Assembly: GCA_951640165.1 (NCBI GenBank)
Contig: OX621252.1
Coordinates: forward strand, 11,626,501-11,690,500
Source of the DNA: Pseudoips prasinana
Lineage: Eukaryota > Arthropoda > Insecta > Lepidoptera > Nolidae
DNA: 64,000 nt
Direction: 5' to 3'
The position numbers were made by a program, and so were the translations under genes. The notes beneath the pieces are model-generated. The model did not search any database and was not told the origin of the DNA. It saw nothing but the letters and a program-made list of their open reading frames with translations. Of the stretch, positions 1-10,674 are shown one piece after another (within the stretch, counting starts at the first letter, position 1; every line of letters begins with the position of its first letter).

Positions 1-233
1 CTACCGCCTAAGGCGCCCATCATCGGCGTTCAAATAGATATAGGTTAAAAATTACTAATTTTCATCATGATGATTCATCAGCTTCCATGAGCGCATGTGA
101 CGTCATAAATAGTCCGAAATCGATTTTCAACGTTGAAGCCGGATTGTACGAATGATACAGTAATTTTTAACCTTTATCTATTTGAGCGCCGATGACGATC
201 ACGGTGACGTTGAATTAGGCGGTAGCCCCCTGG
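1..233. mobile_element. MITE, copy 1 (cut by window edge)
   Basis: Non-coding element ending in 'ggcggtagccccctgg'; its other end 'ctaccgcc' is at base 1, so the outermost bases are probably lost. Internal 'taatttttaacctttat' and 'gacgtcataaat' are shared with copies at 47728, 54547 and 59361. No ORF; presumably moved by an unseen DNA transposase. It is the most diverged of the four copies. Confidence 0.6.
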
Positions 234-770
234 ACATGATTTAAGATATCCTTAACCAAGCCCGAAAAAGGGTTTTAATAACCATTTAGCAGTTGAGAAA
301 CACCCTTTGCTCATTGACCCTTTTGATACCTGAAGTCTAATTATTCCACCTTACATAATAAAGCGCCTTGTTATTCCTAAGTACCAAACAGTGAAAGTGA
401 ATTAACCCTCAGCGAGTATTTTATTACTCTGGCTAAGAAAATAACATTAATCTGAGCCTCGCCGAAAACGCACTGCTTACTACATAATAACCGGTAATAA
501 TCAGTACTCAAATAATTCATAACAGCCCATAAATGTTTGTTCCTGATTATAATTAATCCTTTTACGTTTATTTATTGTCCATTGATAATAATTATTGCAT
601 ACTAAATCTTTCGTTAGCACTTATGATTATTACTAAACGGGTTTTTTTATATAACGATTTTATACAGCTAGTCTGGAAGACTTTTGTTGCTTCACCGGAC
701 ATTTATACAACGGCCATATTCACGTGAAATCACGTGTGTTAGCGACAACAATGTTAACTTAATATTATCA
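234..770. other. AT-rich stretch, nothing recognised
   Basis: No coding signal, repeat similarity or structured element could be recognised here on either strand. Confidence 0.5.
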
Positions 771-1012
771 CCGTAGCCTAGTTGGTAGTGCTCCTGCCTA
801 CGAAGCTGGTGGTCCTGGGTTCGAATCCCGGTAAGTGCAAATATTTGTGTGATGAGCACGAATATTTGTTTCTGAGTCATGGATGTTTTCTATGTATATA
901 AGTATTTATCTATCTATATAAGTATGTATATCGTCGCCTGGTACCCATAGTACAAGCTTTGCTTAGTTTGGGGCTAGGATGATCTGTGTGACATTGTCCA
1001 CAGATATTATTA
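771..1012 (+). mobile_element. tRNA-derived SINE (class B)
   Basis: tRNA-like head with A-box-like 'tagcctagttggtagtgc' and B-box 'ggttcgaatcccgg', then a body with 'gtactatgg'-type and 'tttgcttagtttggggctag' motifs, ending near 'tattattataattatt'. Close relatives occur at 33165 (minus), 5749, 39279, 46183 and 49025. Pol III transcribed by analogy; it depends on a LINE for movement. Not a real tRNA gene: the head has no clean cloverleaf and is followed by a SINE body. Confidence 0.75.
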
Positions 1013-1301
1013 TAATTATTTTATATAATTTACCTGGTCGGTATGCAAATAATGATGTAAAGGACGTGCGCGGGGCGCGGTGGTCACCGGGGATGAGGAG
1101 GCGGTCCTTCCTTCGCCGCATGTCAACGGTAAAAGTCAAAGTAGTACAAATCATAGCTCTACGCAAACCGCAAGCTTCCTAATCTCAAAGTTTGCATGTA
1201 CACCCCACTTTTCTTACCCTCTAAAAAAGTCATCATTTAGTATCACAAAATCGTTTTGTTGGATCCACATCACCCTGACCCTTACAACGTGTATATATCA
1301 G

Positions 1302-1527
1302 CATCATATCACCATCAGCCGAAAGATGTCACGGCTGGACCAAAGCCTCCCCTCCCTCTGCCGCATCTAACGGCTTCCCGCGACCCTTGTAAGAACGTCG
1401 GTTCACCTTGTAGAGGCCCAGCACTCGCTGTGTCTTCCGGTGCAAGGTCACCACTCGAGAACCATTTGCCCCAGCGGCCGCCAGTTCTAAGAGCTATGTA
1501 CCGTCCACTGCCACTTCAGTTTGGCAT
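1302..1527 (-). mobile_element. RTE LINE 3'-end fragment
   Basis: On the minus strand this corresponds to the C-terminal coding end and tail of the intact RTE at 28986-32159: 'cagccgaaag', 'ggcttcccgcgaccc' and 'tgtcttccgg' match in order. Diverged and 5'-truncated, as is typical of LINE insertions. Followed by a class A SINE fragment. Confidence 0.75.
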
Positions 1528-1544
1528 TTTTTTTTGTTTAAGAT

Positions 1545-1615
1545 AATCAATGCCCGCACTAGGGAATCTAATACCTGTGTCGCGGGGTACTTTTCAAACA
1601 TATAATAGACGGATA
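1545..1615 (-). mobile_element. SINE class A tail fragment
   Basis: 'aatgcccgcactagg' through 'cgcggggtacttttcaaacatataatagacgg' matches the 3' half of the complete minus-strand SINE at 36372-36572. The tRNA-like head is missing. Confidence 0.65.
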
Positions 1616-1658
1616 AAAATACATTATTTGGTCACCAAACGAAGCGACATATAAATTA

Positions 1659-2022
1659 ATGATTGAACGGATTCTAAATAAATTTGTTAGGTTCATGTAT
1701 TTAAAACAGTATGACACATATCCGGGTTATCCTCTATTATATCCTACTCTATTTATAATAGGCATGATAGGGTATGTGAGAAGGGAAGTCGCTCTCAATC
1801 TTTTTAAATTATTAAGAGGAAAAATACATAACCCAGGTGTTCTAGAGACGGTTCCTTTGTTTGTTCCTGATGAGTACGTGGGACGGCGGCGGCGACCGCC
1901 TTTGATATGGGTGCCGCCAGCGCGCACGCGGTCAACGCGGTGTCCCAACAAACTGATATATTTACGTGTACTCTGAGTGAATTCACACGGGCAGCTTATT
2001 ATGTAACAACACTATTGAATTA
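1659..2022 (+). pseudogene. LINE reverse transcriptase C-terminal fragment
   Basis: The reading frame 1659-1976 encodes 105 residues resembling the extreme C-terminus of lepidopteran jockey/CR1-like reverse transcriptases: 'YPGYPLLYPTLFIIGMIGY', 'REVALNLFKLLRGKIHNP' and 'VPDEYVGRRRRPP'. The match continues after a frameshift near 1940, where another frame reads 'SQQTDIFTCTLSEFTRAAY' to about 2022. Endonuclease, RT palm and 5' end are absent. This piece lies downstream of the catalytic core and has no enzymatic activity of its own. Recognition is from recalled family sequences; identity as a LINE tail is fairly sure, clade less so. Confidence 0.6.
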
Positions 2023-2071
2023 GGTGTAACCTGTAATGATAGTTGTTGGTTGTTAATAAATAAATAAATAA

Positions 2072-2160
2072 TAAAAAAATACACCCAGACTCAGAACAAT
2101 TATTTTGGACACGAAGCGGCGAGGCGACTGTCTTAGCCGCTGCTCCACACGTGCAGTCTT
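2072..2160 (-). mobile_element. SINE class A fragment
   Basis: 'gacacgaagcggcgaggcgactgtcttag' followed by 'cacacgtgcagtct' is the tRNA-like head of the class A SINE on the minus strand. It directly abuts RTE sequence, so one repeat is inserted in or beside the other. Confidence 0.65.
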
Positions 2161-2252
2161 TGGCTATGACGGCTACTTTGGTTCGCCTGCGGATTTCGAC
2201 GGTTCTGATTCTATCGCACAGGGATACTCTGAGCATAGCCCTCTCCATTACT
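2161..2252 (-). mobile_element. RTE LINE fragment
   Basis: Reads in minus orientation as the segment of the RTE ORF encoding 'RAML.VSL.DRI' to 'VEIRRRTKV' (compare 31806-31880). Truncated on both sides. Confidence 0.65.
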
Positions 2253-2849
2253 GTGTATACATGAATTTACCGAAATAGCTAAACTTCAATGTTGTTAAAA
2301 TTTGTATATTAAGTAGAACTTAATTTGGAACCGTAATATTATTACCTAATACATATAAATGGTTTGACTATTTACAAATAGGTCTCGTAAGTTACGTGAC
2401 AAAAATATTTTCTTATTTTTTATTTAGTGTTGGTGTTTATTAAATTCCGTCAATGAACTTCGTAGACCTCAATATTGTCTAGACATATTGATGCTTGTTT
2501 AGTTATATTGACACTAGAACCGTGTCTCGGGTGTTTGTGGGATAAATAATAATAAAGAGTAAAATGAAATCTATTGCACCAAAAGAAAATAACTTATAAA
2601 ACTATCGAAACATTTGGAAGTTTTATTAATGTTTGCTGCGAGGATGTTTATTATACACACGCTTTTCAGGCTAAAATTATTAGGAGCAGTCCTAATAACA
2701 TCCTAAAAACTTTGTGCGAAGGGTTTAATTTCTACAATGTTTTTAAGAAGCTTGTTGCTCTGACGAATGTCATGTAATTTGTCAGAAATATGAAGAGGTT
2801 GCTATTCTATTGTGTGATTGCTACTTTTGTATATATATGTGTGTATATT
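2253..2849. other. AT-rich stretch, no recognised gene
   Basis: A 67-codon open frame at 2574-2777 has no recognisable motif. It contains a small palindrome ('ttaggagcagtcctaa', ~2681). Nothing else is supported. Confidence 0.4.
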
Positions 2850-2890
2850 AAACTAAACGTGCCCCGCGGTTTTACCTGCGTTAAACTTTA
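2850..2890 (-). mobile_element. Helitron-like 3'-end fragment
   Basis: The minus strand reads 'tttaacgcaggtaaaaccgc' followed by 'ggggcac', the terminal hairpin shared by the Helitron-like copies at 10351, 22611, 43492 and 56418. Confidence 0.5.
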
Positions 2891-2937
2891 CAAATAATGG
2901 AAAATTTTGAAGAAGTCATCCCTGAGGAGGCATAATT

Positions 2938-3375
2938 TGATGGGCCGGTTGGCGCGGTTGGTTAATACTTGCTTTTTGCAGATCGTGGGTTCGGTAGTAG
3001 GACATATATTTGTGTGCATGAACATGCCTGTTTGTCCTGAGTCTTGGTGTAAATATACACATACATACATAGACCCACGCCTGTTTCCCAGAGGAGTAGG
3101 CAGAGACAACGGATTTCAATTGGCACGATCTTTGCATACTTCTTTTGCCTCGATTACTGTCATTATATTCTTCATACATGCTCGCCGGTTGAGGCTACTT
3201 CTGACCTGCCCTTTCTTGAGTACATTTCCAATTGCAACATTAAATATCTATAGAAGTATGTATTTACAAAACAAAATATATATGTAGTATATCAGTTATC
3301 TGGTATCCATAGTACAAGCCTTGCTTAGTTTGGGATCAGATGGCCGTGTGTGAATAATGTACCAGGATACCTACC
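2938..3375 (+). mobile_element. SINE class B with a nested insertion
   Basis: The SINE head ('gggccggttggcgcggttgg', 'gatcgtgggttcg') begins at 2938. Its body resumes at ~3247 ('agaagtatgtatttacaaaa') and ends 'gtgtgtgaataatgtaccaggata'. Between ~3067 and 3245 lies a minus-strand LINE-like 3' end ('gtctctgcctactcctctgg', 'aaacaggcgtgggtctatgt' on the minus strand). It was apparently inserted at the 'catacatacat' run. Confidence 0.65.
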
Positions 3376-3745
3376 TATTCATTTACGATTATCGCATTGC
3401 TACTGAAAGATATTGTTACCTGCCACTGAAACTGCCAATATCCACTTTCACATCACTATTTAAACTTTTAAAAATCCTAGCGCACTAAAATGCGAAAGGG
3501 GAACGCGGGTTTAAAAGTTCTGAACGATGTGAATCCGTAACGTAGATTAAAAAGAGTACCGAAACGATGACGTGTACAATGTACTAGCAATTTATTGCTA
3601 AAACGTTTCCGCAGTCCACTTTATATAGAACAAAGTAGCAACAAAATTCTGAGTGGTACGAGTCCCATGGGCGCAGTACATACGTAAATGCTTTTTAGTT
3701 TCAAATTAACTACCTATACGTGTTTTACGAAGAGGTGGAGGCCCG
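3376..3745. other. Unassigned stretch
   Basis: No coding or repeat signature recognised between the SINE and the satellite array. Confidence 0.4.
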
Positions 3746-3749
3746 CATG

Positions 3750-4860
3750 TATATCTCTCGATTCTCTTTTATAACTGCATATTAGTAGGTAGATGTATGT
3801 TGAAAATTCAGCTCCAGGAGAAATTTAAAGCAGAAGACTCCTGGTCGAATAACTTGGACTCGACGGATACTTGCCATCCCGTAACTTACACATACAAGTG
3901 GGTACTGATGTATACTATCGAGAAAAATCTCTTTTATAAACGCATATTATTAGATAGATGTATGTGGGAAATTCTGCTCCAGGAGATTTTTAAAGCAGAA
4001 GCTAAGCTATTATATGCAGAATTCATAATATTGTCGTCCTGGTGGAATAACTTGGACTCAACGGATACTTGCCATCTCGGAACTTACACATACAAGTGGG
4101 TACTTATGTATATTATCGAGAAAAATCTCTTTTATAAACGCGTATTAGTAAAGATATGTATGTGGGAAATTCTGCTCCAGGAGATTTTTGAAAGAGAAGC
4201 TAGACTATTATATGCAAATTCATAATATTGTTGTCCTGGTCGAATAACTTGGACTCGACGGATACTTGCCATCCTGGAACTTACATATACAAGTGGTTAC
4301 TTATGTATATTATCGAGAAGATTCTCTGTAATAAACGCATATTATTAGATATATCTATGTGAGAAATTCTGCTCCAGGAGATTTTTAAAGAGATGCTAGA
4401 CTATTATATGCAGAACTCATAATATTGTTGTCCTGATCGAATAACTAGGACTAGATGGATACTTGCCATCCCGGAACTTACACATACAAGTGGGTACTTA
4501 TGTACATTATCGAGAAAATCTCTTTTATAAACGCGTATTAGATGTATGTGGGAAATTCTGCTCCAGGAGTTTTTTAAAGCAGGAACTGGACATATGCAGA
4601 ATTCATAATATTGTCGTTCGATAACTTGGACTCAACGGATACTTGCCATCCGTGTGGAACTTACCTATACAAGTGGGTACTACGAGTAATATATATTATC
4701 GAGAAGTTTCTTTTTTATAAACGCATATTAGATGTATGCGGAAAATAATTATAAATTTTTATAATATTGTCATCCTAGTCGAATAATCTGGACTAAACGG
4801 ATACTTACCATCCGCGTGGTACTTACACCAACAAGTGGGTACGTAAGCTCTATATATGAC
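3750..4860. repeat. Tandem satellite array, ~197-bp unit
   Basis: Six head-to-tail units are anchored by 'gatacttgccatc' at about 3867, 4065, 4262, 4459, 4639 and 4801 (the last as 'ttaccatcc'). Spacings are 198, 197, 197, 180 and 162, so later units are shortened. Each carries 'gctccaggag', 'aacttggactcgacgg' and 'cttacacatacaagtgggta'. A 142-codon frame (3797-4225) crosses two units and repeats itself ('TCHxxTYTYKWVLMY'). That is a consequence of the array period being a multiple of three, not evidence of a gene. Confidence 0.9.
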
Positions 4861-5149
4861 TCTGTGTTACAGGTAGGCCAACGCTATGGGAGACTGGTCA
4901 GGCGTATAACTGACAAAATACCAAAAAAAACCACACCCTTTCAGAAGACGATACAGTTTATATTCGATATGGGAACCAAATCTTTGGTCTAGGGCTAAGC
5001 TAAGCTTACTGGAATCTAATTACGTTCATTGCGTCATTTAAACACAGATAATGAAATTTGATCCCAGGAACTAGGATTTCTGGGATAAAATCCCTGGTCA
5101 GGCAAAAAAAATATATTTTTATATTCTGTTGAAAAAACTTAGTATCAGC

Positions 5150-5335
5150 CCAGAGCTTGGAAGTTGGTAGTGCTTCCGCTCTTTTCGACCGTGAGGAATA
5201 GCCCATCTCATCGGATCATAAAAGTCAGGGCATAGAGAGTGCATCTGTGTTTGTGCACCCGCTTCTGCACTATAATATGACGCGCACATATGTCTAATCT
5301 CTATCGAGACTGGCCTACCCAAAATTCAGCTTAAT
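5150..5335 (+). mobile_element. SINE class C body fragment
   Basis: 'cttggaagttggtagtgctt', 'catcggatcataaaagt', 'gcactataatatgacgcgcacat' and 'tctatcgagactggcct' align with the 3' two-thirds of the complete SINE at 56943-57300. The head is absent. Confidence 0.65.
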
Positions 5336-5430
5336 AGGTCAAGTAGCTTTCAAGATTTTTTTTACTTAGTGAGAGAATGAATGACCTCTCGCTTTTGTAC
5401 GTTAATTGCTAACAATTTCAGGTCTTTATT

Positions 5431-5616
5431 ATGTTGCAGCTAAGTTTTATCAAGAACAAAACAGCTGGAACAAGAGTTGACGTCAATTACGTAGAAAGCC
5501 ACCCTCGACAACACAATTCTGAAACTGCTGGAGGCAACTTTCGTGCCCCACCACGACTAACGAGCGCGAATATGAACAAAAGTAATGTACCTAGTTCTAG
5601 TACTACAGTAGTTTAA
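5431..5616 (+). CDS. Possible terminal exon of an unidentified host gene
   Basis: A 61-codon frame ends in TAA at 5614-5616, preceded by plausible splice acceptors ('aacaatttcag' ending at 5422, or 'tatgttgcag' ending at 5440). It shows none of the repeat families seen in the rest of the window. Its hydrophilic Asn/Ser/Thr/Pro-rich product ends in STTVV, which fits a class I PDZ-binding C-terminus (S/T-x-V). That would suit the cytoplasmic tail of a membrane protein. No domain is recognised and no partner exon was found, so this is inference from composition, splice-like context and the C-terminal motif only. Random opening of this length is also possible. The ATG at 5431 is only the first methionine, not a claimed start. 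Confidence 0.25.
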   Translation: MLQLSFIKNKTAGTRVDVNYVESHPRQHNSETAGGNFRAPPRLTSANMNKSNVPSSSTTVV

Positions 5617-5748
5617 CTTTGTACAACACGCAAATGAGTTGGACGACAGCTCGTTAAGTTTTGACTGGGGCGTGTAGTTTCATTACACGAACTTAACTTT
5701 TAACCTGCAAACATGGTGTATGAGAATTTATACAAAAGAATTAAATTT

Positions 5749-5934
5749 TGACGGGCCTGTTGTCGTGGTTGGCAAATGCTTGCTTTTTACGCCAGCGGTC
5801 GTGGGTTCGATTCCCATCCAGGACAAATATTTATGTGCATGAACATGTCTGTTGGTCCTATAGTAAAGCTCTGCTTAGTTTGGGGTCAGATGGCCGTGTG
5901 TAAATAATGTCCCAGGATATTATTATTATTAAAA
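5749..5934 (+). mobile_element. tRNA-derived SINE (class B)
   Basis: Head 'tgacgggcctgttgtcgtgg' with B-box 'ggttcgattcccatcc', body 'gtgcatgaacatgtctgt' and tail 'tttggggtcagatggccgtg' ending in 'aatgtcccaggatattatta'. Shorter than the 39279 copy: it lacks the 'tatataagtatgtatttaca' segment. Confidence 0.8.
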
Positions 5935-6202
5935 TGTTGTTGGTAATGTGAGATGATAGGATGGCCTCGTCTTGAGGCGGCCAGCAAAGGATATGACCAG
6001 AAAAGTGTTGAAAATGAGTGAGCAGCCCTCAGGTCATGGGAGGCCTTAATTAACATAGATTGGAGAATCGAAAGACCAGGTAGATAGGATAAGTCTAGAC
6101 AGATAAGAGTAAGACAAAATTAAATAGTACAAAGATCGATAGATAGACGGATACAAATTATTTTACACAATGTAGAATACAATTTACAAACAAAAAAAAA
6201 AC

Positions 6203-6447
6203 TTGAGAGGTGTCAAGGGACACTCTGATGGAACGAAGTTCCTTTCAATGCTAAATAGAAAGACAAAACGAAAATATCTGGCTTGCTTTCTATAAGAGAG
6301 AGAGAGAGACAGACAGAGAAACATGCGCACGCCGTACGGCTTACAATAGTTTACTATAGCAGAAAGTGTCGTTACAACTTTTCGTCTTATTTTTTTCCGT
6401 CTAGCCCCCTTTCGCAACGCGCGACAAGGAACTTCGTTCCAAAAACT
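6203..6447. mobile_element. Unclassified repeat with 'ggaacgaagttcc' ends, copy 1
   Basis: Starts 'cttgagaggtgtcaaggg' and ends 'cgacaaggaacttcgttcc'. 'ggaacgaagttcctt' near one end is the inverse of 'aaggaacttcgttcc' at the other, so the ends form an inverted repeat. It contains a (GA)n run at 6297-6312. A second copy is at 48729-49016 and an end fragment near 33750. Non-coding, MITE-like. Confidence 0.6.
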
Positions 6448-7085
6448 TAATGTCTAAATCAATGAACAATTGGCGTTCATATTGTATAATGCCGATGTCT
6501 CCCAGATAACCATAGGAGGTACTGGTATAAGTTGAAATTCTGGCAAAGATGTCAGCCCGTTTTTTATAAAAGCAGTCATGATCACCCTGTATTTCGGCAG
6601 CCCTGTTTGGGTGCCACATTTCGTAAGACTTCTGGCTTCATCATTATAAAATAAGCCGAATGACGTCCGGGCGTATTTAATATGTCCTACCGTATACACT
6701 CTTCCTCCACAATGTGTCCTATATTATAATATATCCTACGTATTTAGCTGTCTCTCTAACCCAAATTGGGTAGTATGGGTAGTGGTTATCCTATTGTCAG
6801 AGTAGCTGAAGTCACCCAATAAGCTAATAACATGTAAGCCATGTGATTGTTGTCCAACGGACCGGAAACTTAGCATACCGGAGACGCTCAGAAATAAAGT
6901 CACTTTGACAGGCAGTTGTCTACAAATTTATTGCATAACCCATTACTTATTTTATTTTATTCTCGACGGAGAATTATTGTTATTATTTAAACACACCCTT
7001 AAGAACAAACTTCGATTCGACAATATGATAAAGTAGCGAGAGCATTTGCGTGTGAGGCTATCTCCCACGCATATGTTAAGAAAAA
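6448..7085. other. Unassigned stretch
   Basis: Frames of up to 81 codons on the minus strand have no recognisable motifs. No repeat assignment made. Confidence 0.35.
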
Positions 7086-7087
7086 AG

Positions 7088-7420
7088 AATAAAATATGAT
7101 GACTCATTTATTGTATACGCAGTGCGCCTTTGGAATTCTCTACCACATTCCGTATGTGCTAACTCATCACTGAGTATTTTCAAGATCAGAACAAAGAAAC
7201 ACTTCTTTTTTTTATCTAAAAGTTGTGGTAAGGTAAAGTATGTTTAAGACCTACGTACGCCCAGAGTACGTGTTAAACGTGGGATTTGAATTAAGCTTGC
7301 ACAAAATTAATAACTGCATTAAGCTTGCCTATGTATGTATATGTTTTTTTCTCTGTGTAAGATGTATCTTGTAGATATATTGCCGTGAGATTAAATAATA
7401 AAAAAGCTGGCTGGTAAAAT
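7088..7420 (+). pseudogene. LINE 3' end with RT C-terminal remnant
   Basis: One frame reads 'YAVRLWNSLPHSVCANSS' then 'LSIFKIRTKKHFF', which resembles the 'R.WNsLP..vr...sl..Fk..lk..ll' C-terminus of many insect LINE reverse transcriptases. It is followed by an AT-rich 3' UTR-like stretch ending 'attaaataataaaaaa' at ~7404. No catalytic part remains. Family uncertain (jockey/CR1/L2 group). Confidence 0.5.
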
Positions 7421-7483
7421 ACATTTATTTTATTATACACTGGAATTCATTCTAGACTATATGGTTTAAGACATTTATTTCAA

Positions 7484-8790
7484 ACTAGCTGGAGCCCGCG
7501 ACTTCGTCCGCGACAATTTTGAATGATGACCAATGAACACGAAAAATGAAAACTTACTTCTAGCTTAATCCAAACAATATAACGTTTAAAACAACAAATA
7601 AGCAATATAAATTTAAGAAACCCTAACATATAAATAACCTAACTAAGAAATAAACTAAAGACTACTTTGCTACTGTTATTTAAAAAAAGTACCCGATATT
7701 AGCAACAAAAAAATCAAAGAATACATATCAATTGTCCTTAAGTATAGTCAGTAAGTCAAATAGTAAAATAATAATCAACGATGCATTAATCACAAAGGTA
7801 ACTGCCATTAGATTAGGTTGCGACCATGGCATTGATACGTCTAATGTCACATTTTGCGAACGAAACCATAGCGCGATCTAAAACGATGGATACGCCATCT
7901 ACTAACAAAAATATAAACTTGTAAAGCGATAAAATTAAGATGTGTGCATAGTTTATGGGTCAGATTTAGGCGATCATCTATTGATTCAGTTTTGGACTAC
8001 CTTTTATTTCAAGCATTTATTTATTTTAACCGATATACCAAATAAGTTCCGCGGTATTAACGCCATCTAGTTACAAAATTATGAACTTGTAGATTAAGAT
8101 GATATTTTTTGGGTGCGATCATCTCCACACGAACAATTTATACTACGCTAACTCAAATTTTAGGTAATAACTTCAAAAATGTCGTATTTTTCAAACAAAC
8201 TTACATCCCCTATTTTACGCCCTAATGGGCTAGAATTCCCAAAAATCCTGAAATAGTAATTTTTAATTTTTAACCGAAATGCCAACCAATACCAATTTTC
8301 ATGCGTTTCACTTAAAATTGTCACATTTTTCATACAAACTTACACCCCCTATTTTACGGTCTTGGGGTAGGAATTTCCAAAAATCCTGAAATACATATTT
8401 TTTATTTTTAACTAAAAGGTAAAATACAAATTTTCGGGCGTTTAACTTAAAAATTGTCACATTTTCATACAAACTTACATACCCTATTTTTCGCCCTTGG
8501 GGGTAGAATTTGCAAAAATCCTGAAATACGTCATTTTTTATTTTTAACTGGAAGGTCAAATACCAATTTTCATGCCTTTATCTTCAAAAACGGCAAAGTT
8601 TCATACTAACTTTGCACCCACGTTTTACCCCTTTAGGGGTTGAATTTCGAAAAATCCTTCCTTATTCCTTGTCCACAGTATAAAAAATACATTTGTGCAA
8701 AATTTCAGCTTTCTAGGTCCAAGGGTTTGGGCTGGGCGTTGATGAGTCAGTCAGTCAGTCATTTATTTGAGAAATACAGGGTACTTAATT
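7484..8790 (-). mobile_element. Helitron-like non-autonomous element
   Basis: On the minus strand the element finishes 'cgcggacgaagtcgcggg' then 'ctccagctagt', the GC-rich hairpin plus CTAGT end of lepidopteran Helitron-type repeats. The other end is near the 'gatgagtcagtcagtcagtc' motif at ~8742. No Rep/helicase sequence is present, so it would rely on an autonomous relative. Internal 8150-8680 is a four-unit tandem repeat (separate entry). Confidence 0.55.
8150..8680. repeat. ~137-bp tandem repeat inside the Helitron-like element
   Basis: Four units are anchored by 'ttacatcccctatttta'-like strings at 8201, 8340, 8475 and 8611 (spacings 139, 135, 136). Each is followed by a 'ggggtagaatt' and 'aaaaatcctgaaatac' module. 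Units are clearly diverged from one another. Confidence 0.8.
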
Positions 8791-9415
8791 TAAGCTTATT
8801 ACTGCCGTATTGAGTAAGTAGGTATTAACAAAGAAAAGTGATTTTATACATTCGATAAAAAATAAAGACAATGTAGGTATTACGAGAACAAAATATTAGC
8901 ATACTATCAATTAGTTTATTTGCTGAAATAAGAAGTGTTATATTAAAATTCTTAAAAGATTATTTTATTTATTTGGTTCACCATCAACTTAAACATTAAC
9001 ATTAATCTTAAAAAATAACACAACCTTTGACATTCGCATCGAAATGTCTAATTACTTTTAGGTAAACACAAAACGTATTTTTTCAAATTTTAATGAGCTA
9101 CCTTTAGATACATAATACATTACACTATATATTTTTTGTGTAAGTTAACTAAGACACAACTATTTTCCATTTAATTCTAATGAAACTTGGTGAATATCAA
9201 CCTTGTCACTGCATTCATTATATAATTTTGAAATTCGGCAACGAGGTGAGTTTGAGCCAACTAATGTTCTACGTAGTTGGAGGTAGTACAGGGTTAGCCC
9301 AATATTACCCTCTCGCCGTACAAATATCAAAGATTACAAACTAAGTGTATATACCTTCTTTCAATTTATTAGTTTATCTGTATTTATATAATTTCTAATC
9401 AAATGTAACTCGTTT
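8791..9415. other. AT-rich stretch, nothing recognised
   Basis: No ORF with motifs and no repeat family recognised. Confidence 0.4.
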
Positions 9416-9472
9416 CATTACACATCGACATAGCCTAAACCAAGCAAAGCTTGTACTATGGATACTAGTATG
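9416..9472 (-). mobile_element. SINE class B tail fragment
   Basis: 'cctaaaccaagcaaagcttg' followed by 'tactatggatac' is the inverse of the class B SINE tail. It directly abuts RTE 5'-end sequence. Confidence 0.6.
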
Positions 9473-9630
9473 TGGTTGACGGCAAAGAATATCTCCAAAC
9501 CACCTCATCCCGCGGGAGACGTAGAAGTCGTCTCCAGGCAAAATATCCCAGAGAACCGGCAGCAGCGTCTCTCTGTATACTATTACCATCCTACTGGGAT
9601 ATCCAACCCGTTTGCAACATAATCGCCATG
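9473..9630 (+). mobile_element. RTE 5'-end fragment
   Basis: 'catcccgcgggagacgtaga', 'agtcgtctccagg' and 'cagcagcgtctctctgtat' match the first ~200 bp of the intact RTE (28986 onward). The coding region is missing. Confidence 0.7.
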
Positions 9631-9631
9631 G

Positions 9632-9958
9632 GTAGGGAACAGCGTTCATTGGCTCAAAGCGCAGCCTGACTGGGGAAGTACCTCTACCTTACAGAAGACA
9701 TTCCTTAATAATAATATTAATAATTTTTAATTGTAAGGTCGCCAGACCTCATAGGGATGAGGGGAAGGCTCAGTAACACTTGTTTGCTGACTATTAAAGG
9801 CCGGCAACGCACCCGCGACTCCTCTGGTGTTGCGAGTGTCCATGGGCGGCGGTGATCACTTACCGTCAGATAACCTACTTGCTCAAAAGCTTTGGGGGTG
9901 GCCTTAGAACAGAAGTTGGCGTCTTTTAGCTGATATGATGATGATGATGACATAGACT
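9632..9958 (+). mobile_element. Dispersed lepidopteran repeat ('aggccggcaacgcac' family)
   Basis: Contains 'gaacagcgttcattggctca', 'tggggaagtacctctacctt', 'aaggccggcaacgcacccgc' and 'gtgtccatgggcggcggtga'. The same blocks occur inverted at 20338-20590. At 9893-9957 it abuts 'tttgggggtggcctt' and a 'gatgatgatga' run resembling the RTE 3' end. Probably the 3' part of a LINE or a SINE; class not resolved. Confidence 0.55.
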
Positions 9959-10350
9959 AAGATCAGCTGGCGCATTTTTGTATGGGAGCTAAAATAAACT
10001 CTTTGAGTTTCGTCCTGTGTTCAAGTTCAAATGTTACACATTGCATAAATCAAACATTAATATTTTGTGTCAATATTTTTTTATTTTATTTATTTAGGGA
10101 ACTTGTTTTCCGTAGATATATATTAGCTCCATAAATAAAACTACAATAAACTTACAAACTAAACTAATCTAAAAGCATTTGAGCTGCTTCTGAATTTGGC
10201 AAGTATACTGAGACAAATTCCTACATCAAGTTTTATAGAAGTTTTTGCGCATAAATAATTGTCGCCGATCTTCGTTTCGTACACAATCCATCAGTAAATG
10301 TTGCACAGTATCAATATTGGTTTGCGATATATACTTGACTGATCTATACA

Positions 10351-10663
10351 TATAATAAAATCGTAGGAAAGTCAAAACTGTACATAGAATATTTTTTTAA
10401 AAGGATACTTGTTCCGTGATCTACAATCAATATTGAAGCCAAATATTATAGTTTTTAGAATTTTTGTCTGTTTGTCTGTATGTATGTCCGGGCTAAACTC
10501 AAAAAGTACTGCATGGATTTACTTCGAATTTTGCATGAATATTACTAAGAGGTCGGGTCAACATAATAATATAGGCTACATATTATCACGCTATCGCCTA
10601 CGGGGGAGGAGCTGTGATAATTTATAAAGTTTAACGCGAGTAAAACCGCGGGGCACAGCTAGT
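10351..10663 (+). mobile_element. Helitron-like element, subfamily H2 copy 1
   Basis: Begins 'tataataaaatcgtaggaaa' and ends 'gtaaaaccgcggggcacagc' then 'tagt'. The internal 'gtatgtatgtccgggctaaa' and 'actaagaggtcgggtcaaca' modules are near-identical to copies at 22611, 43492 and 56418. The GC hairpin a few bases from a CTAGT terminus fits Helitron ends. No protein encoded. Confidence 0.65.
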
Positions 10664-10674
10664 AAATAAAATAA

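Noticed and set aside
3797..4225. 142-codon ORF as a gene
   Set aside because: It is made entirely of satellite units and repeats with their period; no start context or domain.
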